Part shown: positions 10,107-22,342 of the stretch, piece after piece
How positions within the stretch are numbered: position 1 is the stretch's first letter
Layout: each line of letters starts with the position of its first letter
Assembly (NCBI RefSeq): GCF_001653235.2
Contig: NC_035792.1
Location: 2,604,001-2,668,000, forward strand
Origin: Pochonia chlamydosporia 170
Taxonomy: Eukaryota; Ascomycota; Sordariomycetes; Hypocreales; Clavicipitaceae
Reading direction: 5' to 3'
DNA length: 64,000 nt
Position numbers and translations under genes: made by a program
Notes under the pieces: generated by a model
Seen by the model: the letters and a program-made list of their open reading frames with translations, nothing else
What the model was told of the DNA's origin: nothing
The model's database searches: none

Positions 10107-12891
10107 TCACGTCTCACGTGTAATGTTTGGTCCAGTCCCGATGCCCGTAAGAGTCCGGACGAACCAGTGAAGCCAGCTTTCTGTTTCGAGCGTGACCTTC
10201 AACTCCGCAGCTCGGCTCTCCACATCGTCTACCTGCCGCTCAAAGTTCTGGATGCTGTCCTCAACATCTTGCACCTTTTGGACCAGGCCGTTGATTTCGT
10301 ATTCGAGGCGTGCCAGGAGGACTTCAATCTCCTTTACACTCTCTGTGAGGTTCTCGCGCTGTTCGCTGAGGAGCTCGTCCGAGCTGTAGCGAACACGCTG
10401 ACAAGCTTCATTCAGCTTATGATATATCCCTTGCAACTCTGCTTTATCCTGTCCGTATCGTTCGTTGAGAAACTCTACGGCCCGGATCTTGTCCTCGACC
10501 CAAGGCCCGACATCGCGTATAATCTCCTCAATGAGATGGTTCAGATGGCTGGCGGCTTCTGCATGAGCCTCCATGCAAGAAAGATAGTCTGCGGTCTCGG
10601 TAAGGTCAATAACGTCCTCCCATGTCAAAATAGCCTCTTCCGCGTCGCCAAAAGACATTCGGCGTGGCCATCGACTCTCGTTTGTGAAATGCTTGAAGCT
10701 CAGGTCAGCTATACCGCAACTGCGTCGTCGGGCAACGATGACTGCCTTGCTGCCCAACTTCTGTTCCTTGACTAACAGGGGCCCTCGGAGGTCGCTGTCG
10801 TCTTCGGTGGATTGACCAACCGAAGACCCCTTATGACTGATACCCTTGCGAATCTCGGTGCCGATACGACTTAGGTTGTTGTCCGACTCTCCGGCAGTCA
10901 GAAGCTCATCCCCCGATTTCTCATCATATTTCATATCCCTTGCCGATGCTGCAGAGATCTGAGTCTCGTCACCTTGACTAGGGAGCACGTCGTCGCCTCG
11001 TTTGATTGCTGCGAGGTACTCTTCTGGTTTGTTCTTCCACGTAAATGCTCTTGTCACAATAGCGGGGCTTGATGCCATTGCAGAGTTTTGTGAAGCCGAC
11101 GACAATGGCGCGCTGCCATTACCCCCTTCCGAGAAATCCTCTTTGGCAGAGATTGACAACTTGCCTGCATGGCCTCTTCGGTTGCCGCCGACTGCATCCT
11201 TTATTCGACCAAGACCGCTACGGGCGTCGTTCATCTTGCCCGCCACACTCTTAAATACTCCTCGGCGAAGGGCATCTCTATCACCTGACGTATCTACATT
11301 GTTACCAACGGTGGCAGACGTAGAGATAGAATATGGCCCGGCGCCAATGTCGTCCTTACGACGAGCCTCCAGCTCCTCATCTAGCGGCAAAGAGTGTGTC
11401 CGTTTTGAATTGTTAGTCGTAACGTCGCTTTTCCCAGCAAACATGCTGCCAAGGTCTTGATCATTACTACCAAAGGCATCGGCGACAGATCTTCGAGCCT
11501 TGCCATGCCAAAGCCACCTTGGTCGGTCACCGTAAGCTAGGTTGACGAATCTGTCAATGTCCACAGTTTCGATGTCCGCTAGACCGCCCTTGTCTTTGCC
11601 CGAGACCATGTCCATGACGATTTCACCTCTTTTGCCTCCGATCTCAGTCACCGTAGACTTGACGGCTTTCTGCACTCCCCATCCCTCACCAGCTGCACCT
11701 TTCGCCGTGGCAGTATGCAGCCGAAACACCGTCTGCCGGTCAAGGCGCCGCGTCTTTTCCAATTTTTGTTGCTTTTGAAAGTAAGCGACGCCTCTCTTTG
11801 TGCATTCGATCTCGAAGACATCCTTGGAGACTGGCGCACCGTACCAATGCAAGCGATTCCTCGCTCCCATGAACATACCCAGCAGAGCTGATACAGTGGA
11901 AGGGCCTAGCATGCCATCGTTCGGCTCAAAGTTATAGTGCTCAGTACCGACTTCTGTCCACCAGTTGCTGATTGCCTTTTCTGTGACGTCGCATAGTAAT
12001 CCGTCTATGTATTGATGATCCAACTTCTCAAACATGTAGAGTGCAATCTGACATAATTTAGTGAGCTCGACAACGGACTGAAGGATGGGAACACGATCGC
12101 TTGTCTTGTAAAGCTGGTGAAACTTGGCCTGTGTTGCTTCGGTCGGATCCGTTAGCGCCAAGCCGGACCGACCTGAGCAACCTAGTCGTTTGAGGTTTTC
12201 GTTGACGATGAATGCCTGACGGTGCTTCCGTACATCTCCATCTGGTACCGGGATCACGGTGAGAGCTGAGGGAAAGTTGCTCAGGTTGGTAATCATCAAC
12301 TCGCCAAGGTCTGTGTCTTTGGGACGTGAGTTGTGTTGGCTAGCAGATTTGAAGAATAGTCGTAGTCTCGTGGACCATAGATTTTGATCTTCTGGAATAG
12401 AGACAATGCCAACCACTATGCAGTGCCTCTCGTCTCCAGTATAGGTTGTCACAACTATGGTGGGAGATTGGCGAGAGCAAGCCCATTGTTCAACCAAATA
12501 CAACTCATAGCCACCAAGGATACATCGTCGTTCGATAACGGTTACGGAGGGGTCTTCCTCCAGGAACCTAAGAAGCGCAAGACTATTAGCATCTGCCTTT
12601 TGATGGGAGGACCAGATGGGAAAGCAGGCGGTGTGCTGGAGATATCCATTACCTGAATGCCAAAGGGTCAGGCAGCACTAGACGTCGTTGCGGGACTGAC
12701 GTCCCTTGTAACGTAGAGGACAGGCCATCTCGGGCTCGAACTTGGTCTTGTGTATATGCACTTTCCATGGGATTATCTCGAGGATAGCGTGGCGATGCGC
12801 CCCTGGAGGGAGAAGAGAGGAAGTCATCGTCTCGTTGAAAGCGACCGCCCTCCTGGGGCAAGGGCAACAGGAAGCCTATTGGTGATGTCAT
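10107..12891 (-). CDS. STB6/STB2-like Sin3-associated protein
   Basis: Homologue of yeast Stb2/Stb6, linked by family knowledge to the Sin3 corepressor. Exons 12891-12653 and 12567-10107, with an 85-nt intron (GTAATG, GCTAAT, CTTAG), give 899 residues. The junction reads RRLVLPDPLAFR then FLEEDPSVTVIERR and GYELYLVEQWACSR, the conserved N-terminal block; the following LGELMITNLSNFPSALTVIP and ENLKRLGCSGRSGLALT are equally typical. The centre is disordered and Ser-rich. The C-terminal 150 residues form long coiled coils (from SCMEAHAEAASHLNHLIEE onward) ending near FVRTLTGIGTGPN. The ATG at 12891 is the first in frame after an upstream in-frame stop; a 28-codon ORF overlaps it (see separate entry), so the true N-terminus is not certain. 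It converges on tim10. Confidence 0.8.
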
Positions 12892-12974
12892 CTGGGACGG
12901 CAGCAGTCTGTCTGGTCAAAGCTAGTTGGAGCACGAGGGCTTCCCGAGGTAAGCCACTGGGGAGAGGCCGACAT
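12888..12974 (-). other. Upstream ORF overlapping the STB6-like start codon (ATGA)
   Basis: A 28-codon ORF beginning MSASPQWLTSGSPRAP ends with a TGA that shares its first two bases with the main ATG (12891), an ATGA overlap in another frame. Either it is a regulatory uORF allowing termination-reinitiation, or it is the real N-terminus separated from the body by a frameshift. Its Ser/Pro composition resembles a protein N-terminus, which keeps both readings open. A further short uORF (MQHNYRARQ) starts at about 13023. Confidence 0.4.
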
Positions 12975-14029
12975 GCGGCACTCAGGCTCTCGACATTTGA
13001 CGAGCCCGGTAGTTGTGTTGCATGAGTAGGGTCGACGGGGGTATGCTGGAGTCAAAGACAGACACGATGGATGTCAAATGGCATGTGATGCAAGTCGGAA
13101 AGTGAGTGGTAGTAAATGTGATGAGTGTGAGTGAGAGCAATGAGCTTTGGATTGGTGTATGGCGTGCAGCGGGGCTGTGCAGCGGTCAAGTCGATTGGTG
13201 CATTCATTGAACCTGACCAGACACATGCCAGCGGCAAGTGGCTATTGGGGCGCTCAAGTGCTGCATGTTTGCTGTCTGGTGGGGCTTAGAAGGATGCGGC
13301 AGGGACCAGATCACACACAGTCCAGACATCCAGATGTCAATGATCAAACTTGACTTCAACGTGCATCAAATCAGAACATGAACTTACATTCAACCGTTCT
13401 GTTCTATTGCTTCATGACCGCAGAATTGACCCCAATATGTTGATACAATACCGCCTCGTACGGAGGACTGATACCACGCATTTCCCCGCCTGCTTTGCTT
13501 TCGTCACATTCTGAATCCTTTGTCTTAGACTCTGCCGCCAACGTTGAACCGTCTGGTGCAAGTGCTGAGTAAACTCGCTCAGGTGCTGGAACATTGAAGG
13601 CGTCCAGTGTCAGACATCTGGACACAGACGCACTGAAGCTGGAGGCTCGATGTCACCAAGACCCAGTGCCGATGCCATCCTCTCCAACCAAGCCGTCCCA
13701 TCCAATCATGCTCATCCACAGTGGCCAACCAGACCCCACCCAACTTCACCACACCAGACGCCTATCGATAAGCCCGCCCCGAAGCCGTCCACAACTGGCG
13801 TGACCATCACCGACGTCAACCCGCTGAGACGGAAACTTGCCCATCATTTCATTCTCAATAGCCATTTCGACAAATCACAAGAGGCAAATCCCCCCTCTGG
13901 CTGTGTAACTGGCCGTTTGTCCCGGCACAAAGAGTCAAAGAGTCGCCGACACACATCTTCCCGATTGCAAGGCCACCTCTTCCTTCTCACCATCGCCTGA
14001 GTTGCACTTGAGCTCCCCAGCCAGCAGCC
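12975..14029. other. Divergent promoter region, STB6-like gene and RMD5
   Basis: One kilobase between two divergent genes. Frames on both strands are short (under 120 codons) and overlap each other. The right part (13640-14029) is C/A-rich leader sequence ending at the RMD5 ATG. Confidence 0.55.
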
Positions 14030-15496
14030 ATGGCTGGAGCGGAGGAAGAAATGCCAACGTCGCCCTTTGGGCCGTTGCTGGCAGAGCTGGCTCGCATGCG
14101 CAAGTCCAACTTGAATGCAGCTATAGACGATGTCGACTCGATAATTGATTTGCTAACGGCTGCACGGGAGCAGGTGGCTGGTGGTACGAGACATGACTTG
14201 GCATTTCATTTCGCCCGGCACATGGTGATACACAAAGTTGGCTAACACTATCGACCAGACGACGACGCCCACAAGATAAGCATGGCTATGACAACACTAC
14301 AAAACCCCGTCAAGGCCAAGTTTGAAGCGATAACGGACGATTTGAAAGATGTGACGAAAGCTCAGAGGAGCTTTGGCAAAGCACTGGATCGGGTGAGTTG
14401 ACCTGGCTACTTTGCACCAAAACGTGCTCGCCCTGCAATTTAATGACGCCGAAACTAATTATATTGGCAGGCTCTTCCCCATCGAGAGCTTCCCATGGAA
14501 GCAGATGCCATGGCCGACCATCCCGATCTGATCAACCGGGCCATAGCGATGCACCTTTTACGAGAGGGCCAATTTTCTGTAGCATCAACATTCCTCCGCG
14601 AAGAACAGGACCATCGAGAACAACACCATGCGTCAGTCTCAACACATCGCAGGAGGCCAGGAATCGATGAGGACGGTGACGATGAGATGAATAGAGACGA
14701 GGATGGAGATGAAGATATGCAAGGGCTACACTCTGAAGACCTACAGGACAAATTCTCCGAGATGTACAGCATCCTTTCACAGCTCAAGGAGCGTAATCTC
14801 GTCCCAGCTATAGAATGGGCCCGCATGAACAACCCCAAACTGGAAGCCAAAGGCAGCAACCTCGAATTCGAACTCAGCAAACTCCAGTTCGTATGGCTCT
14901 TCAAAGGCCCCTCCGTCAACGGCCTCCCAGATGACATTAACAATGGTCAAATGGGAGCCCTGTCCTACGCACGCCAACACTTCGCCCGCTTCCAATCCCG
15001 TCACATCAAGGAGATCCAGCAACTTTGCTGTGCAATGGTATACGCCCCCAACCTCGAGGAGTCGCCGTACCGCCAAATCTTCGAAATAGACTCCGCATTT
15101 GACGACGTTTCCACCTCCTTCACCCGCGAATTCTGCTCCCTGCTAGGCCTCTCCGCCGAATCACCGCTCTACATGGCCGTCACGGCAGGATCCATCGCCC
15201 TCCCCCGCCTCATTAAATACACAACCTACATGAAGGAAAAGAAGACGGAGTGGACGACAGAAAACGAACTCGCCTTTGAAACGCCCCTCCCTCCCTCCAT
15301 GATCTACCATCCCATTTTCGTGTGCCCCGTAAGCAAGGAGCAAACTACGGAGCAGAATCCGCCAATGATGCTCCCCTGCGGACATGTCATTTGCAAAGAA
15401 AGCCTGCAGAATATCGCGGCAAAGGGATCACGGTACAAGTGTCCCTATTGTCCTACAGAGGGGCATCTACGTGATGCCATCAAGATCACTCTGTGA
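14030..15496 (+). CDS. rmd5: RMD5/GID2 RING subunit of the GID (CTLH) ubiquitin ligase
   Basis: Catalytic RING subunit of the GID/CTLH E3 ligase, which in yeast marks gluconeogenic enzymes for degradation when glucose returns (family knowledge). Exons 14030-14183, 14259-14392 and 14471-15496, with introns of 75 and 78 nt (the first with GCTAAC), encode 437 residues. After a helical N-terminus come a LisH-like segment (HPDLINRAIAMHLLREGQF), an acidic insert (IDEDGDDEMNRDEDGDED) and the CTLH region (LQDKFSEMYSILSQLKERN, then LEFELSKLQFVWLF). The C-terminal RING (about residues 379-437) shows CPVSKEQ, MLPCGHVICKESL and YKCPYCPTEG; this is the reduced Gid-type RING with fewer zinc ligands than a canonical one. 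The start is the first ATG after a non-coding leader (MAGAEEEMPTSPFGPLL). It converges on the UPF0658 gene. Confidence 0.93.
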
Positions 15497-16466
15497 TCAA
15501 TCATTTTGCTGCTGATTGGGTCTGCCACCGCTCTGGCGTCATGTGGATTTCGGCGTTTGGGAATGGAATGGTAGCGATGGGTCGTGTCTTTTGGTTTATC
15601 TCTTCACTAACGACCTTGCTGGATGGATGTTGTTGATTTTAGTGCTGTTTCATGTTGTCTTGGTTGGCGTGGTGGTGTTGATTTTGCGTCTTTTGCCACA
15701 TAACCCTAGCGTTACAGACCTGTTTCAACCACTCTTCAGAATACAGAAGGATTCCAAACTACAAGTACAATGCCATGGTATTCACAATTCCGGGTCGTAT
15801 TTTGCCCACAGCGCACACAGGTTACGTCATATGAATGCCGAGTTTTTGATTCAACACTTGATTGTATTCAAGCACAGCTAAAGCTGAAAGGAGCGTCCCA
15901 AGGAAAATCGTCTATCCAACCATCCCGTATCGTCCTCGTCACATTCCATCCCCAGCCAAATCCAACGCGTAGTAAAAAAGATCGCTAATGATGCTTGAGT
16001 ATCCATCCTCCAAGTGCAAACCCGTAATTAGATATATTGTTGATTGCACTAGTTCCGAGGTAGCTGATACTGAATAATGATTTTCTCCTCAGTCTCCATA
16101 ACTCTGCGTCGACAAATCCTGTCGAACGTGTCGCCATGTTTTTGGATTCAGAGTCGATGAGCAAGGCTGAGTGAACAAAAAGGAAATAAAGTGTCTTTTG
16201 GCTGTGTTGCTCTTGAATTGAGCCATTCCTAACGCTTCGTGAGATAAGCGCACAAGAGCCATCTTGGTTCCTGTCATCGTGAAGCCAGCTGCACGATAAC
16301 CGGGTGGTAAGATGGACGATATCTTTCGGGGGTATTCGTAAGTCGTATCTTTGTACAGACCCGCAAAATGTATTTCGCGAGGGTATCACTTTTTTTTTTT
16401 TTTTTTTTAATTTTGGGTTGAGTGTTGGTTTGTGTCCGGTTTCTGTTGGGGTATTGATAACGGCGC
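15497..16466. other. Convergent 3' spacer with poly(T) tract
   Basis: Almost 1 kb between two facing gene ends. It has no coding frame of interest. A run of 19 T lies at 16390-16408. The spacer is longer than two 3' UTRs need, but nothing else is visible in it. Confidence 0.55.
16390..16408. repeat. Poly(T) tract, 19 nt
   Basis: Uninterrupted homopolymer near the 3' end of the minus-strand membrane protein gene; on that gene's strand it reads as poly(A), downstream of the stop at 16467. Confidence 0.9.
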
Positions 16467-17782
16467 TCAGTCAATGGTCATGCGACTTGGCATCTGTGGT
16501 TTCACATCATGGAGGCTGATGGATGTTGCGTCGGGCTTTTCATCCACCTTTCGTGAGGACAACAGGTGGGCCTTGAGTCCCTGGTTGAAGTTGCGCATGC
16601 AAATGATGGCGTTGATCAAGGTAAGGATGATCAACAAGATGGTAATGACGGCGAAGGCTGTGAGGGACTTGCGGACGGCCTCATAAGAGTTTTTGTGGTC
16701 GGGTTGGTAGATGCGAACCAGTTTGAAGACAAAATAGGACAAGCCGCCCAAGAAAAGAAGCATGACACAAATTGTGCCAGCCTTGTTCTCTCTGCGGGTG
16801 AAGTAGGCTGCGGCAAGGAGAATTACAATCGTAATCGGGATGGTTGCGATGGTGAGAGCAAACTCGGGGTCCGACTTTTGCGCGACGACGACGACAAACT
16901 GGATGATGAAACCTAGGAAGAAGAAGAAATCAAACTTGAGCAGAGCGATGTAGATCTGGAAGGTCTCACGTCAGCTATTATACTTTTAATGACTTTGCAG
17001 CACCGAAGATAAAGACATACCTGATAGTGAAGGAATCGCTTCTTCATGCGATAATCTGCTCCAATGTTCTTCAAAATATCCCACGCAAATTCTTGGTACA
17101 GTTTCCATGCAATAAAGGCCATACACATGGTCACGAGACCGATGACGGCGGGAATCGCGATGAGAAACGCCTTCAGTTCGGACCAGAGTTCCTTCGCGGT
17201 GACATCGGTATCAAGAGCCCCGTGACTCGCCAAGATGTTGATGGCCATTTGAATTTGATCCACCTGAAGGGCAGTGTAGACCAGCATAGCCAGGTTGGCA
17301 ATGCAGACACCAATGATCTGAATTGTGTTTTTCATGCGAAGGGCGTCCCAAACGATGACCAGTTCGTACAAGAAACCAAAGATGAAGAGAGTCAAGAAGG
17401 TCGGGATGGTCTTGTACTGAGATTGAACCTTGTCAACATTGATCTGCTTGCCCAGACTGGTTTGAAACTTGGCAAACACGTAGGCTTCAAAAACAAGGCA
17501 AATAATAGCCTGCAAAGTCGTGACGCCCATGAAGGCCGCAGACCATTTCGACTTGACAAACTCCCATCTATCGTTGCGTATACTCATGGCTGGGGCAGAA
17601 GGGGCGAGGCCTTGTCGGGCGGCGTAGCCTTGGTCGTAGTTGTTGAGGTTTGCATTCTCAGCATAGGTCGGCTGGGTGTATGTAGGTTGAGTGTATTCCG
17701 CCTGGGGATAGGCTGGTTGAGGATAGGCTTGCCCGTAGTCCTGGGGGTATTCGCTCCCAGGGCCGCCGTGTGAAGATGACAT
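16467..17782 (-). CDS. UPF0658-type Golgi multi-pass membrane protein
   Basis: Fungal membrane protein resembling the UPF0658 family that in fission yeast localises to the Golgi; its biochemical role is unknown. Two exons, 17782-17021 and 16955-16467, with a 65-nt intron (GTATGT, GCTGAC, CCAG), give 416 residues. The N-terminal 70 residues are Tyr/Pro/Gln-rich with near-repeats (YTQPTYTQPTYAE). About eight hydrophobic segments follow, including VTTLQAIICLVFEAYVF, FLTLFIFGFLYELVIVW, FFFFLGFIIQFVVVVA and FAVITILLIILTLINAIIC. The C-terminal tail is short and polar. The frame is open upstream to another ATG at 17896 (38 more codons), but that extension reads like a C-rich 5' leader, so MSSSHGGPG at 17782 is preferred. 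Confidence 0.8.
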
Positions 17783-19012
17783 GCTGGAGTGTGGGTTGTG
17801 TTGAAAGTCTTGGCCGCCGAGCAGAGACTTGCCAGAGTCGAGTCTAGCCACGGTAGGCGAATAGTCGACTCCAACCGGGAGCCACACGGATGGCAATGAA
17901 GCAGGTGGAGCGGTATATCAGCAAGAATGAAAACCGCTGTCAAGCGAGGCTATCACTCTCGCTTCTGTCGATTGCAAGGCGGAAGGACGAATGTACGGGT
18001 GAGCATGAAAATTTGGCGCGTGATTGAGGCTCGAGCTCAGCACAGAGGCCCGCCAGAGTTCGTGACGAAGTGTGTACCGTGGTATGAGGGTAGGGCGGTC
18101 TCGAGGTTCGGGGTTCGAGTGAGTGATAAGATTCGAGGTTCTAGGCGAGTAGGGCGAGGACTCGGACTGATTGTTGATGTAGGATGGTGTTTTAACGAGT
18201 GGCTAGAGTTGAGAGGATGGACAACAGGAGGGTTTTTAGGTAGGGGTTGTAGGACAAGCAGTTTGAGGTTTTGGATGGAAGGATGCTAGTCCTATCTTGG
18301 AGGGGGACGGTGGGCAGCCCAGAAGCCAGAGAGACGACATGGAGGCTCAATGTCAATGTGAACATTGAATGTTGAGTGGGCTGTGCTACGGGGACTGGGG
18401 GCAGGACTGGGGAGGCAGGAGGGCCAAGAGAGGACCAACAGTGCGAGCAGAGGCGTCAGCAAGTCAGGGACGAGAAACCTTCTTGGTATTAATTTTGGAG
18501 ACAGTTTTTAGGTGGCACCGGCAGACGGCAGGCTGCAGACGGCAGGCTGCAGACGACAGGATGGTCAGGCGTTCGTGGTTTGTCGTGTCTTTTGTGAGCG
18601 TTCTGGTGTCTGGTGAGCTGGTGAGCTGGTGGCGTCTGGTGATCCACAAATGTCAGGTCCTGTCTTCAATTCATCAATGTTGGTTCCAGACGTCTCAATT
18701 ACAAGTTCAATCGTCACATCACGCAGCCTCCCGGCGGCAAAACAACAAAAGCAAACCAGCACGAGTAGCCAAGTCATGATAAAGTTGATCGACGGAGACA
18801 GCCAGGCGCAAGCATGAGGCCAATCCATGCAGGAGTCAGTCAAAGTGGTGCTCAGTGTTGGATGCTGAAACGGTAGGGTCCGTTGGCCCCACTTTTCCAA
18901 AGTGCCAATGTTTAATGTTGTGACGCCTGGCTGGACGTTCCTGGCTCAATGGAAGTTCCATCGGCGTCCAGAGGCTTGATGCGCAGTGCTAAAGTGGGCA
19001 ATGGGCCCGGCC

Positions 19013-19040
19013 ACAGTGGGCACAGTGGGCACAGTGGACA
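19013..19040. repeat. Tandem CACAGTGGG repeat
   Basis: Three copies of a 9-bp unit (CACAGTGGG, last copy with a final A), followed by a degenerate GACACGATGAACACGATG doublet. It is the source of the His/Gly-rich reading in one forward frame. Confidence 0.85.
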
Positions 19041-20803
19041 CGATGAACACGATGCGGCCCCGTCTGGCGCAAGGGAGGCCGACTCGCTGCGTCCATGTCC
19101 TCGGTGCAGACTGGAAGCTTCATGTGCAATTCGGAATTCTCCTCAAGTGCTCACTTTCGACGAGTCGTTCACAGTGGACGGTGTTAAAAATGGAAGTCGG
19201 TCAAGTTCAGTGTGTTTGAACAGATTGGCCGTGTTGAGCCCACTGACCAAAAATGGATTGTCCAGTTGCGTATCCGTTGATGCGACACAACAGCCACCCT
19301 CCCAGCCATTACATGTACAATCCTGTGTTGGGCTGACACGTACCAGCCATGATGAAGATTTGAGAAGATTCAAAATCCAAATACGACCCGGCACATGCCT
19401 CGCCGCTGAACAAGCCCGCTGATTCGTTCCATTGTTTGGCTGGGTGGCCTCCGGCCGGGTGGCCTGGCCTGTGGGTGTCACATCCTCCTCACTGTCCTCA
19501 CTGTCCTCACACACAGTCTTTTCGTTCGCTCAGACTGGCACTGACATGATTGAGTCCACGATCTGGTTCAAATGCCCCACAGCTTTGAACAATGAACTGT
19601 GCTTGACCACTCGCAGACAACTTGGTTCAACGTCAATGTTTGGTGTTGGCCGCCTTCTCCAGCGGCCTCCTCCAGCCAACAGCTCATGCACTCACTGTCT
19701 TCCAAGAATACGCCCAGGGTCTCCAGTCATCCGTGCTGTGAGACATGTTGAACAATGAATGGACCAGAGCCTTCGAAGCAGATTCTCTCGAGGGAGGTTC
19801 AGACCGGTTTTGTCTCTCAGCTGCTTCTTCGTACTCTGTGCAGCAAATGTCTGTTGGCTCATCAAGACCTTTCATTCTCCGACCGCCTCGAGGACCAGTG
19901 TCGGCAAATATCCCCACTGCGATAAATTCGTTGAGCTTGCCATCATTTCGTCACTTTTGGTCGCCAGAGTGACATGCAGTTCCAGGGCTGCTTGATGGTA
20001 ATTAACTCGGAGGCTGTGCTGTGGCTGTCCTTGATCCTATCCGATCTCACTCAAGTTCTGGAGTTGCGAAGCCTCAACAGCGGATGCGACCGAAATTGCG
20101 GCCATGGATGGCTTTCAGTTCAGGCTGGCTTGGCTGGGCCAGTGCCACGCTTCGACAGTGCCTCAGCCTCCGGCCTCATCAAACAAACCATGGAAAAAAC
20201 CATGTCACTTTATGATTCCTTGTTCCATGTCCCTTCAGAGCCGCTGTCCGGTAACGAAGCAGCGATGATGCTATTAACAACCTGGGATGGTTCTGACCGG
20301 ACTGGCCACCTCGGTTCACAGGACAGCCAAGGTCAGCCTCATTTGTGGACTTTCGCACCATCAAGCTTATAATTGAGATGTGATCTGCCATCATCGGCGT
20401 TGTGGTGGTTTCATCGTCCTCCCTCCCGAAAGAGACAACCGAGGTCATGTTCTCGACGTTTCTCTCCAGGGAATTGGAAGCTATTCCCACACAGCAAGAA
20501 ATACCACTCATATGACTAAGTCCCATGAACGGCATCAACATCGACATGGCTCAATACAATGCTCTCAATTGACGACTCAATTCGTCAGATGCTTTCATTG
20601 CCTGGTGATGCCATAATCAAACCATCGGCGGCGTATTTTACAAGAGATGAGACGATTTGTAACGAGCCCACGAAGATGATGCATTTATCCGAACATGCAT
20701 TTGCCATTGTTGGCCGTGGGTTCCTCGCTAGTGTCTCGTCTGGTGTCGTCACCAACTCTGTGCCGGAATGTAATGCGTTTTGGAACCGTCCATTGTATCA
20801 CTG

Positions 20804-20830
20804 GGCTGGGCTGGGCTGGGCTGGGCTGGG
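20804..20830. repeat. Tandem GGGCT pentamer, about five copies
   Basis: GGGCT units repeat without interruption up to GGGTAATAAAG. G-rich on the plus strand. Non-coding context. Confidence 0.85.
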
Positions 20831-22342
20831 TAATAAAGCACCAGATATCTGAAACAGCCGTTGAGCCAAAGATTCCTGTGGATGGCTGCTCAATCAGTAC
20901 CTACCTGACCTGTCACGCAGGCACAACAAGCTGCACAAGTCAAGTTAGATAGGGACTGTGCTGCCACCACCGTTGGCCTTCATGTGATGTCTGTGGCATT
21001 GAACGCATCATGCAGCGTGCCAAGATGGCCTGATAATGTTGAAGCCATTACCCGTGAACTGAGGTCTGTGTCAATGCTGATACACTATTCACGCGCACGT
21101 TGGGCCATGAAGGAATGTTGTGGATTCGCTGTGAAGCCGTCAACATATCTTGTCGTGGCTCTGAAACACTGAGCAGTGACGGCGTGTTCCATTGGCTACG
21201 GCTTCGATGTCCCAAACAATGGCCCATTTATGTAAAATCTGGGCAATCATCGAACAAGAACAAAATTAGAAATTTCATGCGCTTTTTTTTGTAGATCTGC
21301 TTGTGCTGTGTGTTCAGTGCTCAGCTGCCCGTGGAGTTGCTTCATGTGCAGTACGCTGCTCTAGAACAACCAGACGAGTTGAGTACCAGATTCAGAAGAG
21401 TCCAGTCAAGGTTCGATGTTGGGATTCATGAAGTGGATTTACCTGTAGCCAACCAATGCAACATTGACCACAGGTTCCCACCCATCCAGGCGTATCAGAA
21501 AACTACGGCCGAATCCCAGGTTCCTGGGCTGTGAACAGGAACCAGACATTTAGACGATGACGGACAGACAGACTATGGCCAAATGAAGTAAGATTCACAT
21601 GCACGTCAGCAATGAACACCCATCGCATTGTGCATAGTTCGCTTCTCCTGTATTAATACACGAGTATCTATAGTATATGTCCAATTATTTGCTGCTCCGA
21701 GCCATTTGCAGAACCACATCTCGGAAAGATGGCCACAATCTCGTACACAATGAGAGATAACGATTTACGCCCCAGCTTATGCCTCGTGGCGGCCATCACT
21801 CGGTGTGGTACCGGAACCAATCTGACCATTTGAGCACATCCTGGCTCATTCACAACCCATCTCGTAAGGAACAACCTGCCATTGTGCTTTCCACGTGCAT
21901 GGATGGTACCTGCGTCGTGGTGGCGCCATCACTCCAAGACCATGTACCCCATATCCCGTCTCATCCATGGCCACTTTTCATTAGTTTCTAGGTTCGCCAA
22001 ACTCTCCGGCTCAACCAGCCAGAAACGGCGTTGCTAGTCGACGCCACCTCCAGAGTTGCCTGGAACTATCAAGTTAGGCTTGAGATTTCCGTCAATGAGT
22101 ATTATACTTAAACCGAGGCACGGAACACGCTCGATGCTCCAGGTTCGGTTGCTTACATCCATCCGAGTGTCGCATTCAGCCCAGAAGACTATTTGATGGT
22201 TGCACAAGCCATCGCGTCAACGCAATCTCCAAACTCATAGCATACGAGAACGAGGCCTTCTTGAGAAACATCACAGTCATCATCTGCGGACCACTGGCGT
22301 TGAGCGTAATCCTCTAGGTGTAAACAAGCACACTCCACGGCC

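Larger units (their letters stand above)
17783..22342. other. 4.5-kb gene-free region between divergent genes
   Basis: Base composition looks balanced, not AT-rich. The largest frame is 157 codons (18949-19422), starting in a GHSGHSGH repeat and low-complexity throughout; no frame has convincing splice signals or recognisable domains. It contains a CACAGTGGG triplication (about 19013-19040) and a GGGCT tandem repeat (about 20804-20830). It should include the promoters of the UPF0658 gene (left) and the amidase (right). Non-coding transcripts or a diverged transposon relic cannot be excluded. Confidence 0.5.

Noticed and set aside
14455..14943. 162-codon Ser-rich minus-strand frame
   Set aside because: Antisense of the RMD5 third exon; no independent start or domain.
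17027..17773. 248-codon plus-strand frame
   Set aside because: Antisense of the UPF0658 membrane protein exon.
18949..19422. 157-codon frame with GHSGHSGH run
   Set aside because: The run comes from a 9-bp tandem repeat; the rest has no coding character and no splice context.
19560..19600. GGTTCAAAT resembling a tRNA B box
   Set aside because: No matching A box or cloverleaf stems around it.
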